A DNA stretch of 64,000 nucleotides from Companilactobacillus keshanensis (GCF_003946205.1 NZ_RHOS01000009.1:1-64000); one strand, 5' to 3'; positions 25,950-35,875 are shown, counted from the first letter of the stretch. The notes: generated by a model not told the origin, from the letters alone. Numbers and translations: made by a program.

Positions 25950-26959
25950 TGAAGTACACAAAATTTGGTAATACAGGCCTAGATATTTCGAGAATTTGTT
26001 TAGGTACAATGGGATTTGGTAATGCTTCTACTGTTATGTTCCCATGGGCAATTGACGAAGCAAAGAGTTCTGAAGTTATCAAAAATGCTCTGGATCTAGG
26101 TATCAACTTTTTCGATACGGCAAATATCTATTCCCACGGTGACAGTGAGAAATTCGTTGGAAATGCTTTAAAAAAATATGCTGATAGAGATGAAATAGTT
26201 TTAGCAACCAAAGTATTCTTTAGTCCTGAACAAAAGCCCAATTATGCCGGACTATCACGCAAATCTATCATGTCTCAAATTGATCAAAGTTTAACTAGAC
26301 TTAAAACTGACTATGTTGACCTTTATATAATTCATCGGTGGGATTACAACACACCAATTGAAGAAACAATGGAAGCCTTACATGACGTTGTTAAATCTGG
26401 TAAGGCAAGATATATCGGTGCCTCGGCCATGTTTGCTTGGCAATTTGAACAAGCTCAGGATGTTGCCAAAGAACATGGTTGGACTGAATTTGTCTCAATG
26501 CAAAATCACTTAAATCTACTATATAGAGAAGAAGAGCGTGAAATGATGCCATTTTGCGAGGAAAAGAATATTGCCGTGACACCATATAGTCCCTTAGCCT
26601 CTGGTCGACTAACTAGAGATTGGTCTGCCAATACAAAACGTTTTGAAACTGATAAAGTTGCGCGTTCCAAGTACGACTCTACCGAAAGTCAGGACGAACC
26701 AATTGTTCAAAGAGTTGGTAAAATTGCTGATAAATACGGAATAAAACGCGCTCAAGTGGCATTGGCCTGGCTACTACAGAAACCACAGATTGCCGCTCCG
26801 ATTGTGGGTGCAACTAAAAAATCTCATCTAATTGATGCGGTTGATTCCTTAGACTTAGTCTTGAGCAAAGATGACATTAACTTTCTTGAAGAACCATACC
26901 TACCACATAGTTTGGTTGGCCCTTTTACAAAGAGTGATGCTAACGACTACAAAAGATAA
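25949..26959 (+). CDS. Aldo/keto reductase (second copy)
   Basis: A 336-residue aldo/keto reductase of the YhdN/Tas-like AKR11/12 type. Tetrad residues: Asp and Tyr in FFDTANIYSHG (about 53-60), Lys in LATKVF, His in IIHRWD. The nucleotide motif is PIVGATKKSHL near 283. Its start codon overlaps the amidohydrolase stop by one base. It is unlike the first aldo/keto reductase of this operon in length and cofactor loop, so the two are not a recent duplication. Confidence 0.9.
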   Translation: MKYTKFGNTGLDISRICLGTMGFGNASTVMFPWAIDEAKSSEVIKNALDLGINFFDTANIYSHGDSEKFVGNALKKYADRDEIVLATKVFFSPEQKPNYAGLSRKSIMSQIDQSLTRLKTDYVDLYIIHRWDYNTPIEETMEALHDVVKSGKARYIGASAMFAWQFEQAQDVAKEHGWTEFVSMQNHLNLLYREEEREMMPFCEEKNIAVTPYSPLASGRLTRDWSANTKRFETDKVARSKYDSTESQDEPIVQRVGKIADKYGIKRAQVALAWLLQKPQIAAPIVGATKKSHLIDAVDSLDLVLSKDDINFLEEPYLPHSLVGPFTKSDANDYKR

Positions 26960-27031
26960 AAGACAGTGACAATAAAATGTATAATGCCTGTGACGTAGAC
27001 ATAGCATAAATATAACTTTTCCACTTAACCC

Positions 27032-27073
27032 AAATAGACACCGTAATCCAAAATTGGATCACGGTGTCTATTT
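27032..27073. terminator. Bidirectional terminator, repeat-family hairpin
   Basis: AAATAGACACCGT / ACGGTGTCTATTT stem enclosing the palindrome ATCCAAAATTGGAT. It separates two convergent genes. The same design recurs at 31966 and 58717. Confidence 0.75.
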
Positions 27074-27108
27074 AAGTTAATACTAAAAAGTTGATCATGT
27101 TTTGTATC

Positions 27109-30100
27109 CTAGACGCTATCCGTTAAACCCCATTCAACAGTTCCCGTATAAGTACCTGAAACACTTCTTGAATTGAGATCAAGTAAAACACCTTGATCAG
27201 GAGTCCAATTTCCAGCAACATCAGTTATATCATGTCCATGCTCATCAACAACTGGATCACTCTGAATATCTGTTGGTGTACTTAAATCATGTGTAACACC
27301 ATCTTTGGAAACAAACACTATATTTCCATCAAGGGTAGTTGCATTAGCGGTACCAGAATCTTTAATCATCTTTCCAGCCTTAGCAGTCAATGTCCATGGT
27401 GTCATGACACTATCAACCTTCAAATTCCAAGAACCATCACGCTTTACACGACGAGGATTGTTACTTGCATGAACGGGTTGGAACATATAGTCACTATTTT
27501 CAATCGTAGCCGTCTTATCAGTAACATTTACAGAATAATTAAGTGTATTCGACTTACGACCATATGGATCGGTAAAATATGTTGAAATATTATAAGAACC
27601 ATGTTTCTGCTCAGTTATACCGTTAGCAGTTGAATCCGCAGTAAATGCCTGTGTTATAGGTGTTGCTACGGGATCATTACCGCTATAACTCTTCACATAT
27701 TGATTATCATTTGCATTAATATTCCAAGTCAATTTACTTGGTGTTACTAAATAACTTCCAGGGTAGCCCACTTTAGCAGTCATATCGATTGGATCATCTT
27801 GAATAATACTAAATTCTGATTGATCAGTGGTTAGAGTAGGTGTTATATCAGGCACATTAACGATAACATCTTTCGATGTAGATTTATGTCCACCACTATC
27901 AGTAATATTGATTGTTACAGTATTCTTCCCTACTTTAAGTCCAGTTGTACCAGTGTACTTATCAAGCGAAATTGTAGGATCTTTATCATATGCGTAAGGT
28001 TTCAAATTAAAGGCATACTTACCATCATTAGCCTGTTTATACGTTACTGGATCTTGCTTATTTCCATCGGCCGTAGTAATAGTGTATGAAATCGTTGAAT
28101 CTCCACCTTCATCCGCAGTTGTTGTATTATCCGAATGTAGATATGTTCCTGAAATAATCTGCGGTTCATTATCGTTTACCGTTATATTTGAGTTATCAGG
28201 AGTAATCACAACTGTTTTATTGGTTACTTTGACATTATAAACTAACTCATTAGAAATCAATGTATCATAACTTCCATCAGGGTTTTTAAAATTCTCATTT
28301 ATGACATGAATTCTGATGGTATGATCACCTTCAGAAAGTTCTCCTTTAGTTGCATCAGTTCCAGCCATAATTGGAATACTAAATCCATTTCCAGTACTGG
28401 TATCCTGACTCAACTTTGCATCTCCATTATCAATAGTCGTACTTATATACATATTAGATTTTACAATAGGATCTTTACTCTTAAGTGAAATATCACCTGT
28501 GATATTTGTTGACTCACCTAATTTTAGTTCTGAACTTAACGGTGATGTCGCTGTAATAATCAATGTATCTGCGGGATTAACAATGTCAAAAGCAGTAGAG
28601 TCAGCATTTGCCTTATAATTGTCACTTTCGAAACTGGTTGTGGTGGAAGGAACAGTCAGCTTAGTACTGGAACTTGTGTCAGCTAGATCATTTGCAGTCG
28701 CATTTAATTCAACTCGTGCATATTCCCAATTACTGCCACTGGGATCACCAATTCCGTTATCCATGTTACAAGTCAAAACTCCATTATCCAAATCAGAAGA
28801 CGGTATATCTATCTCACTTGTTTTAGTAGATCCATCAGCTGCGGCCTTACTTGTATAATAAATCTTACCAATATTACCACTACCATCAGTTTTGACGGTT
28901 ACATTATCCGGAACATTAATAGTTTCCTTCAACCCAGTAGCAGGCTCTTCACCGTCTTGATAGTGGAACATGTAGTTAAGCCCAAGTTCATCCTTAGGAT
29001 GCACAGTACTTGCTAAGGACAAACCAAGTGATTCATCATCTAACAAATTATCGTTTTGATTAGATTGCTTAGGATCATATGTTCCTGTGTTGGTTGGTTT
29101 AATTCTAGACTTGGTTGTTTTATCAACCGTATATGCATTAACTTCGGCATTAACTAGTGAAGGCATAGTTTCAAATATTACTGCACTGTTAGTACTAGCA
29201 CCTTTTCCAGTTGCCGCAGTAAATCCATATCTAAGTTTTTTACTACTCATAGTGCCAAAAGCCGACATATCCAATGTAAGAGTTACATCCGTTATTGGTT
29301 TAGCACCTTTTCCAGTTACGGGATCTTTATCGCCAACTTTATAAGTCAAAGTGGCATTATTGCTCCCCTCATCAGCTGGTGTATATTGAATCGTAATATG
29401 TCTCCATGAATCTTTAGGATTAGTACTATTTGATAATTCCTTTTGTAGATAAACATTAGCTCCATTTTCATCTAAATTATCCGTTCCAAGATTATGGATC
29501 ATGCCCGCAATGGATTTACCGGTATTAAGGAATCCAAGTGATGCAGGCGGATTGGGACTTAATTGAACGTACGTTTTATCTCTGGCAGGATAATTCCAGG
29601 CAATATGTGAACGCTGAAAATCATCTCCTTGGTAAAGAAAGTTATTATTACTAGTTTGATAATTATATGCCAAATAATCAAACGCATTCGTTGGATCTGG
29701 TAAGTATTGAGGAGCGTTGTTATTACTTATCCAATCTGAATACTTAACCGGTGTTGTCCCATTAAAATGATTAGTATAAGTATCAAATTCAATTGCAAAA
29801 CTATTTTGTATAGCCTGTTCTGCCAAGGTTGGTACTCCACCTATTTCAGGTTTTACTGTTGCCGCTAACTTATTACTATCTGAACCCCAAACTCCAAGTG
29901 TCTCTCCAGAATTAGGTGTTCCCTTAATATTTGAAATAGCGTCTGTCCCACCATTTTGAAGAACAAAAGCCATTCCATCTGGAACACCATAACGACCAGT
30001 TTCACTACCAAAATACATCCACATAGATAGTGTTTGCTTTTTTTGAATATTTAAATAGTTTTTATCGTTATTACTCCAAACTGCACTAGTTTGTGCAGAG

Positions 30101-30351
30101 CCACTATTAGCATTATTAGTTAACTCAACATAATCCGTCTTATCGTTAGATACAACTTTAGCCTTATTACCGGTAAACGTACCTGAACTAAAATATTTAC
30201 TTAATGAAAGGCCCTTAACCGGTGGATCATTTATAACATCAGAGTCACCGTAAGCCTCAACAATAGTAGATGTTCTTTGCAAGATACCAAAAAAAGCTAC
30301 GATAGATACAAACGTAAAAATTAAACCCTTAACTATCTTTTTCGTCTGCAT
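27109..30351 (-). CDS. Large L-type lectin and WxL domain surface protein (copy 3)
   Basis: A 1080-residue secreted adhesin-like protein. The signal peptide ends near residue 33 (IVEAYG). The L-type lectin domain spans about 45-330 with DGMAFVLQNGG (near 128) and SFAIEFDTY (near 186). Several bacterial Ig-like domains follow (for example SGGHKSTSKDVIVNVP and DPYGRKSNTLNYSVNV). The WxL domain has PWTLTA (near 983) and terminal YTGTVEWGLTDS. It is about 310 residues longer than the two copies at 9.6-14.4 kb, from extra Ig-like units. It is monocistronic with GGGGGAGGG upstream of ATG 30351. Peptidoglycan-attached glycan binding is the inferred role. Confidence 0.88.
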   Translation of the reverse strand: MQTKKIVKGLIFTFVSIVAFFGILQRTSTIVEAYGDSDVINDPPVKGLSLSKYFSSGTFTGNKAKVVSNDKTDYVELTNNANSGSAQTSAVWSNNDKNYLNIQKKQTLSMWMYFGSETGRYGVPDGMAFVLQNGGTDAISNIKGTPNSGETLGVWGSDSNKLAATVKPEIGGVPTLAEQAIQNSFAIEFDTYTNHFNGTTPVKYSDWISNNNAPQYLPDPTNAFDYLAYNYQTSNNNFLYQGDDFQRSHIAWNYPARDKTYVQLSPNPPASLGFLNTGKSIAGMIHNLGTDNLDENGANVYLQKELSNSTNPKDSWRHITIQYTPADEGSNNATLTYKVGDKDPVTGKGAKPITDVTLTLDMSAFGTMSSKKLRYGFTAATGKGASTNSAVIFETMPSLVNAEVNAYTVDKTTKSRIKPTNTGTYDPKQSNQNDNLLDDESLGLSLASTVHPKDELGLNYMFHYQDGEEPATGLKETINVPDNVTVKTDGSGNIGKIYYTSKAAADGSTKTSEIDIPSSDLDNGVLTCNMDNGIGDPSGSNWEYARVELNATANDLADTSSSTKLTVPSTTTSFESDNYKANADSTAFDIVNPADTLIITATSPLSSELKLGESTNITGDISLKSKDPIVKSNMYISTTIDNGDAKLSQDTSTGNGFSIPIMAGTDATKGELSEGDHTIRIHVINENFKNPDGSYDTLISNELVYNVKVTNKTVVITPDNSNITVNDNEPQIISGTYLHSDNTTTADEGGDSTISYTITTADGNKQDPVTYKQANDGKYAFNLKPYAYDKDPTISLDKYTGTTGLKVGKNTVTINITDSGGHKSTSKDVIVNVPDITPTLTTDQSEFSIIQDDPIDMTAKVGYPGSYLVTPSKLTWNINANDNQYVKSYSGNDPVATPITQAFTADSTANGITEQKHGSYNISTYFTDPYGRKSNTLNYSVNVTDKTATIENSDYMFQPVHASNNPRRVKRDGSWNLKVDSVMTPWTLTAKAGKMIKDSGTANATTLDGNIVFVSKDGVTHDLSTPTDIQSDPVVDEHGHDITDVAGNWTPDQGVLLDLNSRSVSGTYTGTVEWGLTDSV

Positions 30352-30584
30352 TGAATATCCCTCCCCCAGGAATCTATTTGTATAAACATATCAATATACT
30401 TATTATGCCACATTGATAATACATTTGTGTACCAATATATGTAAGCACTTTTATTGTAATATAAAAAAATTGATTAAATCGCCTAAAAATAATTTTAAAT
30501 AGATACATTAAAAGACTTCAAATTTACCAAAAGAGACATATAGTTTTAAAATTGTCTAAATCAGTTAAAGAGGGGGTCAACTCA

Positions 30585-31934
30585 TTGACAGATCTAACCA
30601 AGGGAAATCCTTCCAAAATTATTTTCCTATATACAATTCCATTACTCTTAGGTAATTTTTTTCAGCAATTCTATAGTTTCATAGATACATTAATCGTCGG
30701 TAAAACTATTGGAGTCAATGCTTTGGCTAGTGTCGGTGCAACTGGCGGCCTGACTTTTTTAGTAATTGGATTTGCTCAAGGTATCACTAGTGGTCTAACT
30801 ATTCTGACAGCACAAAAATACGGTGCCAACGACATACCCGGTGTCACTAAAAGTTTTGCCTCAGGAATTATTATTTCAATTGCCATAACAGTTATTTTTA
30901 CTACAATTGCGGTGATCATTGCCTATCCGTTACTAGTCATCATGCAAACACCGAAAGTATTAATCCACGATTCATTTATTTTCTTGGAGATTATTTTTGC
31001 TGGAATATTTTCATTTATCGGATTTGACTTCTTAGGAAACACTATGAGAGCACTGGGAAATTCACAGGTTCCACTATTCTTCTTGATCGTTAGTACAATT
31101 TTAAATATCGTTCTAGAATTATTCTTTATTCTCTACTTACATATGGGAGTTTCTGGGGCTGGATTGGCAACTGTAAGTGCTCAGACAATTACCTTTGTTA
31201 TCCTCTACTTTTATATAAGAAGAAAAGTTCCATTCTTGATCCTAACAAGGCATGATTTTGTAATAGATTGGCACGAAATAAGAGAATTATTGAACGTAAG
31301 CTTACCAATGGGATTCCAGTCTTCCATAATCGCCATTGGTTCAATAATTCTACAATTCATGTTAAACACTCTTGGTGCCAATGCCGTTGCTGCGTATACC
31401 GTTGCTGGGCGTGTTGAGCAAATTGCTACCTTACCTGCATTGAGCTTTGGTATTTCATTAGTTAACTACACTGCCCAAAATCTAGGCGCTAAGAAATACC
31501 ATCGAATCCTTAGAGGAGTCAAATCAGGTATTTTATTATCTGTCATTACAAGTTTAGTTATCGGACTGTTATTAGTATTCTTTGGTCGTACCGTTTCTCA
31601 CCTATTTATGAATGGTAGCGAGACATACGTTTTGAATCTAATTCAAATTTATTATTACTTTAATGGAACAATGTACTTTTTATTATCTATTTTGTTTATT
31701 GTTAGATATACACTACAAGGATTGGGTAATCAAAAGGCGCCAACAATTGCTGGTATCGCTGAATTAATTATGAGAGTTTTCGCCAGTGTGGTTTTAATAA
31801 ATCTATTTGGATTTTATGGCGCGGCATTAGCTAATCCACTGGCATGGCTGGGTTCTTGTTTGGTATTAATTGGAACTTGGCGAATTGAAATGAGAAAATT
31901 ACGAACATTACAGAATGATCAAAAAATAGAATGA
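30585..31934 (+). CDS. MATE family efflux transporter
   Basis: A 449-residue, 12-helix exporter of the MATE family (DinF/NorM-like). Visible family segments: PLLLGNFFQQFYSFIDTLIV in helix 1 and the repeat-symmetric LPMGFQSSIIAIGS in helix 7. I place the start at TTG 30585, ten bases after GAGGGGG, because MATE proteins typically open TDLTKGNP; the upstream TTG at 30552 would put the ribosome site inside the gene. It exports drugs or metabolites using Na+ or H+. It is a single gene with its own terminator. Confidence 0.88.
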   Translation: MTDLTKGNPSKIIFLYTIPLLLGNFFQQFYSFIDTLIVGKTIGVNALASVGATGGLTFLVIGFAQGITSGLTILTAQKYGANDIPGVTKSFASGIIISIAITVIFTTIAVIIAYPLLVIMQTPKVLIHDSFIFLEIIFAGIFSFIGFDFLGNTMRALGNSQVPLFFLIVSTILNIVLELFFILYLHMGVSGAGLATVSAQTITFVILYFYIRRKVPFLILTRHDFVIDWHEIRELLNVSLPMGFQSSIIAIGSIILQFMLNTLGANAVAAYTVAGRVEQIATLPALSFGISLVNYTAQNLGAKKYHRILRGVKSGILLSVITSLVIGLLLVFFGRTVSHLFMNGSETYVLNLIQIYYYFNGTMYFLLSILFIVRYTLQGLGNQKAPTIAGIAELIMRVFASVVLINLFGFYGAALANPLAWLGSCLVLIGTWRIEMRKLRTLQNDQKIE

Positions 31935-31965
31935 TCAAAAATGGCCAACTTTCGAGCATTACGGC

Positions 31966-32009
31966 AAAGAGACACTGCAATCCAAATTGGATTGTAGTGT
32001 CTCTTTTTT
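31966..32009 (+). terminator. Terminator of the MATE gene, repeat-family hairpin
   Basis: AAAGAGACACTGCAATCCAA / TTGGATTGTAGTGTCTCTTT hairpin followed by a T run. Related in sequence to the hairpin at 27032. Confidence 0.8.
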
Positions 32010-32082
32010 AAATCAAAATTTATATTTTGCCACACGTTTATGGAACCATCTTTGTTTTTGATTCACACATAATAGCGAATTA

Positions 32083-33132
32083 TTACGCTAAGAATTTAGC
32101 AGATTCATGAATAGCATCTTCCGTTGCGGCAGCCTTACCGATCAGGTTCAGGTAGGCATGTCCCATACCTCCGTAACGAACATATTTAGCATCGCATCCT
32201 GCCATACCCAACTTTGTAAGAAAAGCTTCATCCTGTAACCTGAATGGATCAAATTCTCCAGTCATCACAAGTACCTTTTTAAAAATTGTTGGATCAGCAT
32301 ACAATGGTGATACTACTGGTGAACGATAGTTTACATGCCCTTCTGGCATATAAAGTTCAGTCATTTTTGTATCTAGCTGTTTGAATAGCTTATAACTGCT
32401 ATGTAAGATATTTCTTTGTTCATCTACAATAGGGATCTTACTATCATCCCAGAGCGATCCTTCAAGGTCTGATCCATGTACAACGGTTGGATAGAATAAA
32501 ACTTGACTATCTACATCATAAATTCCCATATAGTGACTCATTTCGCTAACTCCTAAAGCCATAGAAGCACCCGCCGAATCACCGGCAATTGTAATTTCTG
32601 TTTTTGATTTTGCAACCATTTTTAAAACCGATAGGCAGTCCATTAAACCCAAAGGATAGGGATTTTCTGGTGCCAAACGATAGTCAACACTATAAATTAC
32701 ACCGTCATATTGACTGGCTAATAATTTTAATGGAACCAGCGGATCCGCTGGACTTCCACCATAATAGGCTCCACCGTGAATATATATCAATGCCTTATGT
32801 TTGTCGATATTCTCTGGACGATAAATTCGATAATAACGAACACTTTGATCTAATTCATCCATATACTTAGGCTCAACATTAATTTCATTTGAACTTATAT
32901 CAGTGATTCCTTCAGCAACTGTCCCTGCACGTAAGGTATCGAGATTATTTGATAAAATAGGGTCATCCCCTAGTTCTTTTAAAAGCTCAAATGTATGTGG
33001 TTCATAGGAATGAACGTCAACACGATCCTTCACGACCATCTTTACACGTTCCAGTCTAGGTACATCAGATGCTTCAATTTGTTTTAAACGGCTTAATTCA
33101 GTATCATAATCATTTTTTAACATCATATCCAT
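32083..33132 (-). CDS. Alpha/beta hydrolase (acetyl esterase, HSL family)
   Basis: A 349-residue esterase of the hormone-sensitive-lipase family. Oxyanion motif HGGAYYGG near 119, nucleophile motif GDSAGAS near 188, acid Asp in TGEFDPFR and His in GGMGHAYLN complete a normal triad. An N-terminal segment of about 90 residues precedes the core. AAGGAGG, spaced nine bases from ATG 33132, overlaps the end of the GPH symporter gene, so the two form one operon. With a sugar symporter as partner, de-acetylation of imported or plant-derived glycosides is a fair inference. Confidence 0.88.
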   Translation of the reverse strand: MDMMLKNDYDTELSRLKQIEASDVPRLERVKMVVKDRVDVHSYEPHTFELLKELGDDPILSNNLDTLRAGTVAEGITDISSNEINVEPKYMDELDQSVRYYRIYRPENIDKHKALIYIHGGAYYGGSPADPLVPLKLLASQYDGVIYSVDYRLAPENPYPLGLMDCLSVLKMVAKSKTEITIAGDSAGASMALGVSEMSHYMGIYDVDSQVLFYPTVVHGSDLEGSLWDDSKIPIVDEQRNILHSSYKLFKQLDTKMTELYMPEGHVNYRSPVVSPLYADPTIFKKVLVMTGEFDPFRLQDEAFLTKLGMAGCDAKYVRYGGMGHAYLNLIGKAAATEDAIHESAKFLA

Positions 33133-33135
33133 CTC

Positions 33136-34509
33136 CTAGGCCTCCTTTAACTTAGAATTTTCAGTGTTCTTTTCGGAGACTCCGATCTTATTCTCATTCA
33201 AGGTATACATTTGAAGAATCACGATGATAACTATTGCTAAAAGAATTGGTAACCAAACAAAATTAATATTGATAGCGGTTAAGGCTTTAGCTGATTGAAC
33301 CTTATTACTTGCGGCAAATCCACCCCATGTTAAGATCCAACCGGATAGGGCACCACCTAGACCCATACCAATTTTGGCACCAACAACTGGAACTGATGAT
33401 AGAAAGCCGGGTTCTTCAATTCTTAAATGTACTCTCGCATATTCAACTGTATCGGCAATCATAACAAATGCTAAAGTAAACACTGAGCCCATGGCAATCA
33501 TACCGATGATATTACCGGCAAATAGTAGGATTAAATTACCCGTTTTCTCACCAAGTGGCATTAAAATTGATCCGATAACGAAAAGTACTAGTGAAGCATC
33601 CATCAAATTACGATTTTTAAATTTCTTAGTAAGTAATGGTACAAGTAAATTTCCAGGAACGGCGAAAATTGTCATACCTAGGAATAATCCAACAATATCT
33701 GCACGTTTGTATACATAGTTAATGTAGAAAACACCTGAGGCCATTCTAACAACCCAAAATGTTTGAACAGCGATAAAACTGATCGTCAAAACAACCCATG
33801 GCTTATTCTTAAAGGCACCCTTAAAGGATTCTTTAACTGACAAATGGCCTTTAATATCTACATCATTTTTCTCTTCTTCGATTGGACGTTCTTTAAGATT
33901 CAAGAAAGCCAAGAAGAAGCATCCAGCAATAATAATTCCGACGATAGCGCCCCAGATTGTAAATCCAAGCCGTTGATCCTTACCACCAAAGAAACTAACC
34001 ATTGGCAATGTGATAGCACCAATAATGGCAGTACCTGTATTTGTCATAACCATTCTGGCGGATGCCAGGTTAGCACGCTCATCAGCATCATCTGTCAAAA
34101 TAGGTAAAATGGCTGTAATAGGTGTATTAGAACCAGAATAAATTAAACTGAACAATGTATATATGACACTGATCCAAATCATTTCAATGATCTTATTGCC
34201 ACCAAAACTTGGATTAAAGAATAATAAGAATGACAGTATTCCTAACGGAACACCAAACCAGAGAAAGTATGGTCTTGCTTTACCATATTTAGAATGAGTA
34301 TGATCAATCAAAAATCCGAAGAACATTCCATCAAAAGCATCAATGAATCTAACACAGAGGAATAGTGTCCCTACAAATGCAGCTGAAATATCCAACACTG
34401 TCGTATAGTAAAACAAGAGGTAAAGTCCAACCATCTGCCAGATAAGATTTCCAGCCATATCGGTTGTACCGTAAAACACACGTTGTTTCCATAACTGTAA
34501 CTTAGTCAT
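33136..34509 (-). CDS. GPH family glycoside/pentoside:cation symporter
   Basis: A 457-residue, 12-helix sugar symporter (MFS_2, melibiose-carrier type). The N-terminal half carries DAFDGMFFGFLIDHTHSKYG, matching the family's conserved Asp-rich helix and following loop, then KARPYFLW. There is no C-terminal IIA-like domain, unlike LacS. ATG 34509 follows AAGGGGG. It is the first gene of an operon with the esterase. The promoter spacer contains the TGTTTAAACA operator shared with the GH65 gene at 19.6 kb, so both may serve the same oligosaccharide. The sugar is unknown. Confidence 0.9.
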   Translation of the reverse strand: MTKLQLWKQRVFYGTTDMAGNLIWQMVGLYLLFYYTTVLDISAAFVGTLFLCVRFIDAFDGMFFGFLIDHTHSKYGKARPYFLWFGVPLGILSFLLFFNPSFGGNKIIEMIWISVIYTLFSLIYSGSNTPITAILPILTDDADERANLASARMVMTNTGTAIIGAITLPMVSFFGGKDQRLGFTIWGAIVGIIIAGCFFLAFLNLKERPIEEEKNDVDIKGHLSVKESFKGAFKNKPWVVLTISFIAVQTFWVVRMASGVFYINYVYKRADIVGLFLGMTIFAVPGNLLVPLLTKKFKNRNLMDASLVLFVIGSILMPLGEKTGNLILLFAGNIIGMIAMGSVFTLAFVMIADTVEYARVHLRIEEPGFLSSVPVVGAKIGMGLGGALSGWILTWGGFAASNKVQSAKALTAININFVWLPILLAIVIIVILQMYTLNENKIGVSEKNTENSKLKEA

Positions 34510-34579
34510 TAGGTTTTCCCCCTTATATTAATTCTAGTACGCACGTATCGAATTATTTATAAGTATTTATTACAAGTTC

Positions 34580-34608
34580 ATTATATATAGTTGTTTAAAC
34601 ATATGCAA
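34580..34608 (-). promoter_or_regulatory. GPH operon promoter with TGTTTAAACA operator in the spacer
   Basis: On the minus strand TTGCAT (34608-34603), a 17-bp spacer and TATAAT (34585-34580) form a strong promoter. The spacer contains TGTTTAAACA (34592-34601), identical to the core of both GH65 operators. Confidence 0.72.
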
Positions 34609-34658
34609 AGTATTTTTTATAAATTTATTTTTTCAAATTTGACTTGTTCTTACTCTAA

Positions 34659-34672
34659 GAAAGCGTTTACCG
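34659..34672. promoter_or_regulatory. Possible CcpA cre site
   Basis: AGAAAGCGTTTACC matches the cre consensus TGNAANCGNWNNCA with two mismatches, 51 bp upstream of the GPH -35 element. Confidence 0.35.
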
Positions 34673-34692
34673 ATAATCCCCTAAATAAAAAA

Positions 34693-34723
34693 AAGAAAGG
34701 GCTTGCCGATTGGCAAGCCCTTT
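34693..34723 (-). terminator. Orphan terminator with a tiny reading frame
   Basis: AAAGGGCTTGCC / GGCAAGCCCTTT hairpin followed by nine T on the minus strand. A 26-codon frame (MKNIKTGTKGLPIGKPF...) with TTAGGAGC upstream begins near 34757 and runs through the hairpin. No longer gene ends here. The rest of the 535-bp gap (34510-35044) holds the GPH promoter, a possible cre box and the SDR terminator. Confidence 0.5.
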
Positions 34724-34962
34724 GTACCTGTTTTAATATTTTTCATAAGAAATGCTCCTAAGTTTTTTTATTTTAAATTCATCATGGTTAAATTATTTTC
34801 TATGTTATATTCACCTCGCATAATCAAGTACGTTCGTTCCTGTATTTGACTATGTATAAATAATAACCAATAAATTTGAACAAACCTTTGCTGTTTTACG
34901 ATGAAAGAACAAAGATTGTGTGAAGAAAATGTGTATGCGGTTCACTAACACCTACGGATACA

Positions 34963-35005
34963 AAAAATCCTCAAAATTTGAATTCACATCCAAATCCTGA
35001 GGATC
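34963..35005 (-). terminator. Terminator of the OYE-SDR operon
   Basis: GATCCTCAGGATTTGGAT and ATTTTGAGGATT form an imperfect stem followed by six T on the minus strand, about 40 bp past the SDR stop codon. Confidence 0.7.
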
Positions 35006-35044
35006 AATTTATACTCCCACACTTATATGTGGCAAAATAAAGCC

Positions 35045-35875
35045 TTATTTATTATCCGCTGAATAAGCTAATTTTTCTAATTTATCAAACGAATCAGTCA
35101 ACTTTTTAAATTTAGCACGTGAACCATCAACAGCAAATTGTCCAAGTGGCAAGTGCTCTGGCATATCTCCACTAGTTGCTTGATCATAAATTATTTGAGC
35201 AGCAATCTTAGGATCACCAGGAGCCTGTTCGGAGTTTTGATCATTGGCAGAAATCATATCATTATATCCAGAATAGTCGCCTTCTTTAGGCACAACTTTC
35301 TTAGAAGATCTACCAGACCAGTCGGTTCTAAATCCACTAGGTTCAACCAAACTGACTTTGATACCAAGGCCAGAAACCTCTTGATTCAAGGCCTCTGAAT
35401 AACCTTCAACAGCAAACTTAGTTGCACTATAAAATCCCATTGTTGGCATTGTAACAAGTCCTAAAGCTGATGAAAAATTAATAATTCTTCCAGATTTTTG
35501 ATTACGCATCAATGGAAGTACAGCTTTTGTCATATCGGCAAGGCCAAAGACATTGACATCAAACATATATCTAACATCATTCTCATTACTATCTTCGATA
35601 GTAGCAAAATATCCTAAACCAGCATTATTGATCAAAACGTCAATCGTTGAAAATTTATCTTCAACAGATTTCACGGCCGCAGCTACCTGATCCTTTTTGG
35701 TAACATCAAGTGTTGCCTTCAAAATTTGCCCGTGATCATATTGATTCAAATAATCCAATTGTTCAGTATGACGGGCAGTGGCTACCAAATTTACGTCGCC
35801 CTTTTGGGCTAAAAGTGTTGCCAATTCTTTTCCAAAACCGGATGAAGTTCCGGTAATAAACCAAGTTTTTACCAT
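35045..35875 (-). CDS. Classical short-chain dehydrogenase/reductase
   Basis: A 276-residue classical SDR. Cofactor loop TGTSSGFG (residues 8-15), NNAG near 87, catalytic Ser in INFSSALG and the YSATK pair near 155. Arg in TARHTE after strand 2 suggests NADP(H) preference. It follows the OYE gene by 50 bp with AAGGAAA upstream, and is the last gene of a MarR-OYE-SDR operon. A role in reducing carbonyl products of electrophile detoxification is inferred. Confidence 0.9.
   Translation of the reverse strand: MVKTWFITGTSSGFGKELATLLAQKGDVNLVATARHTEQLDYLNQYDHGQILKATLDVTKKDQVAAAVKSVEDKFSTIDVLINNAGLGYFATIEDSNENDVRYMFDVNVFGLADMTKAVLPLMRNQKSGRIINFSSALGLVTMPTMGFYSATKFAVEGYSEALNQEVSGLGIKVSLVEPSGFRTDWSGRSSKKVVPKEGDYSGYNDMISANDQNSEQAPGDPKIAAQIIYDQATSGDMPEHLPLGQFAVDGSRAKFKKLTDSFDKLEKLAYSADNK

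Noticed and set aside
27032-27073. Inverted repeat as the end of an insertion sequence
   Set aside because: No transposase, target duplication or second end nearby; position between convergent genes fits a terminator.
29087-29344. Hydrophobic plus-strand frame opposite the large lectin-WxL gene
   Set aside because: Its apparent membrane helices come from the reverse complement of Thr/Asp-rich codons; there is no ribosome site or conserved signature.
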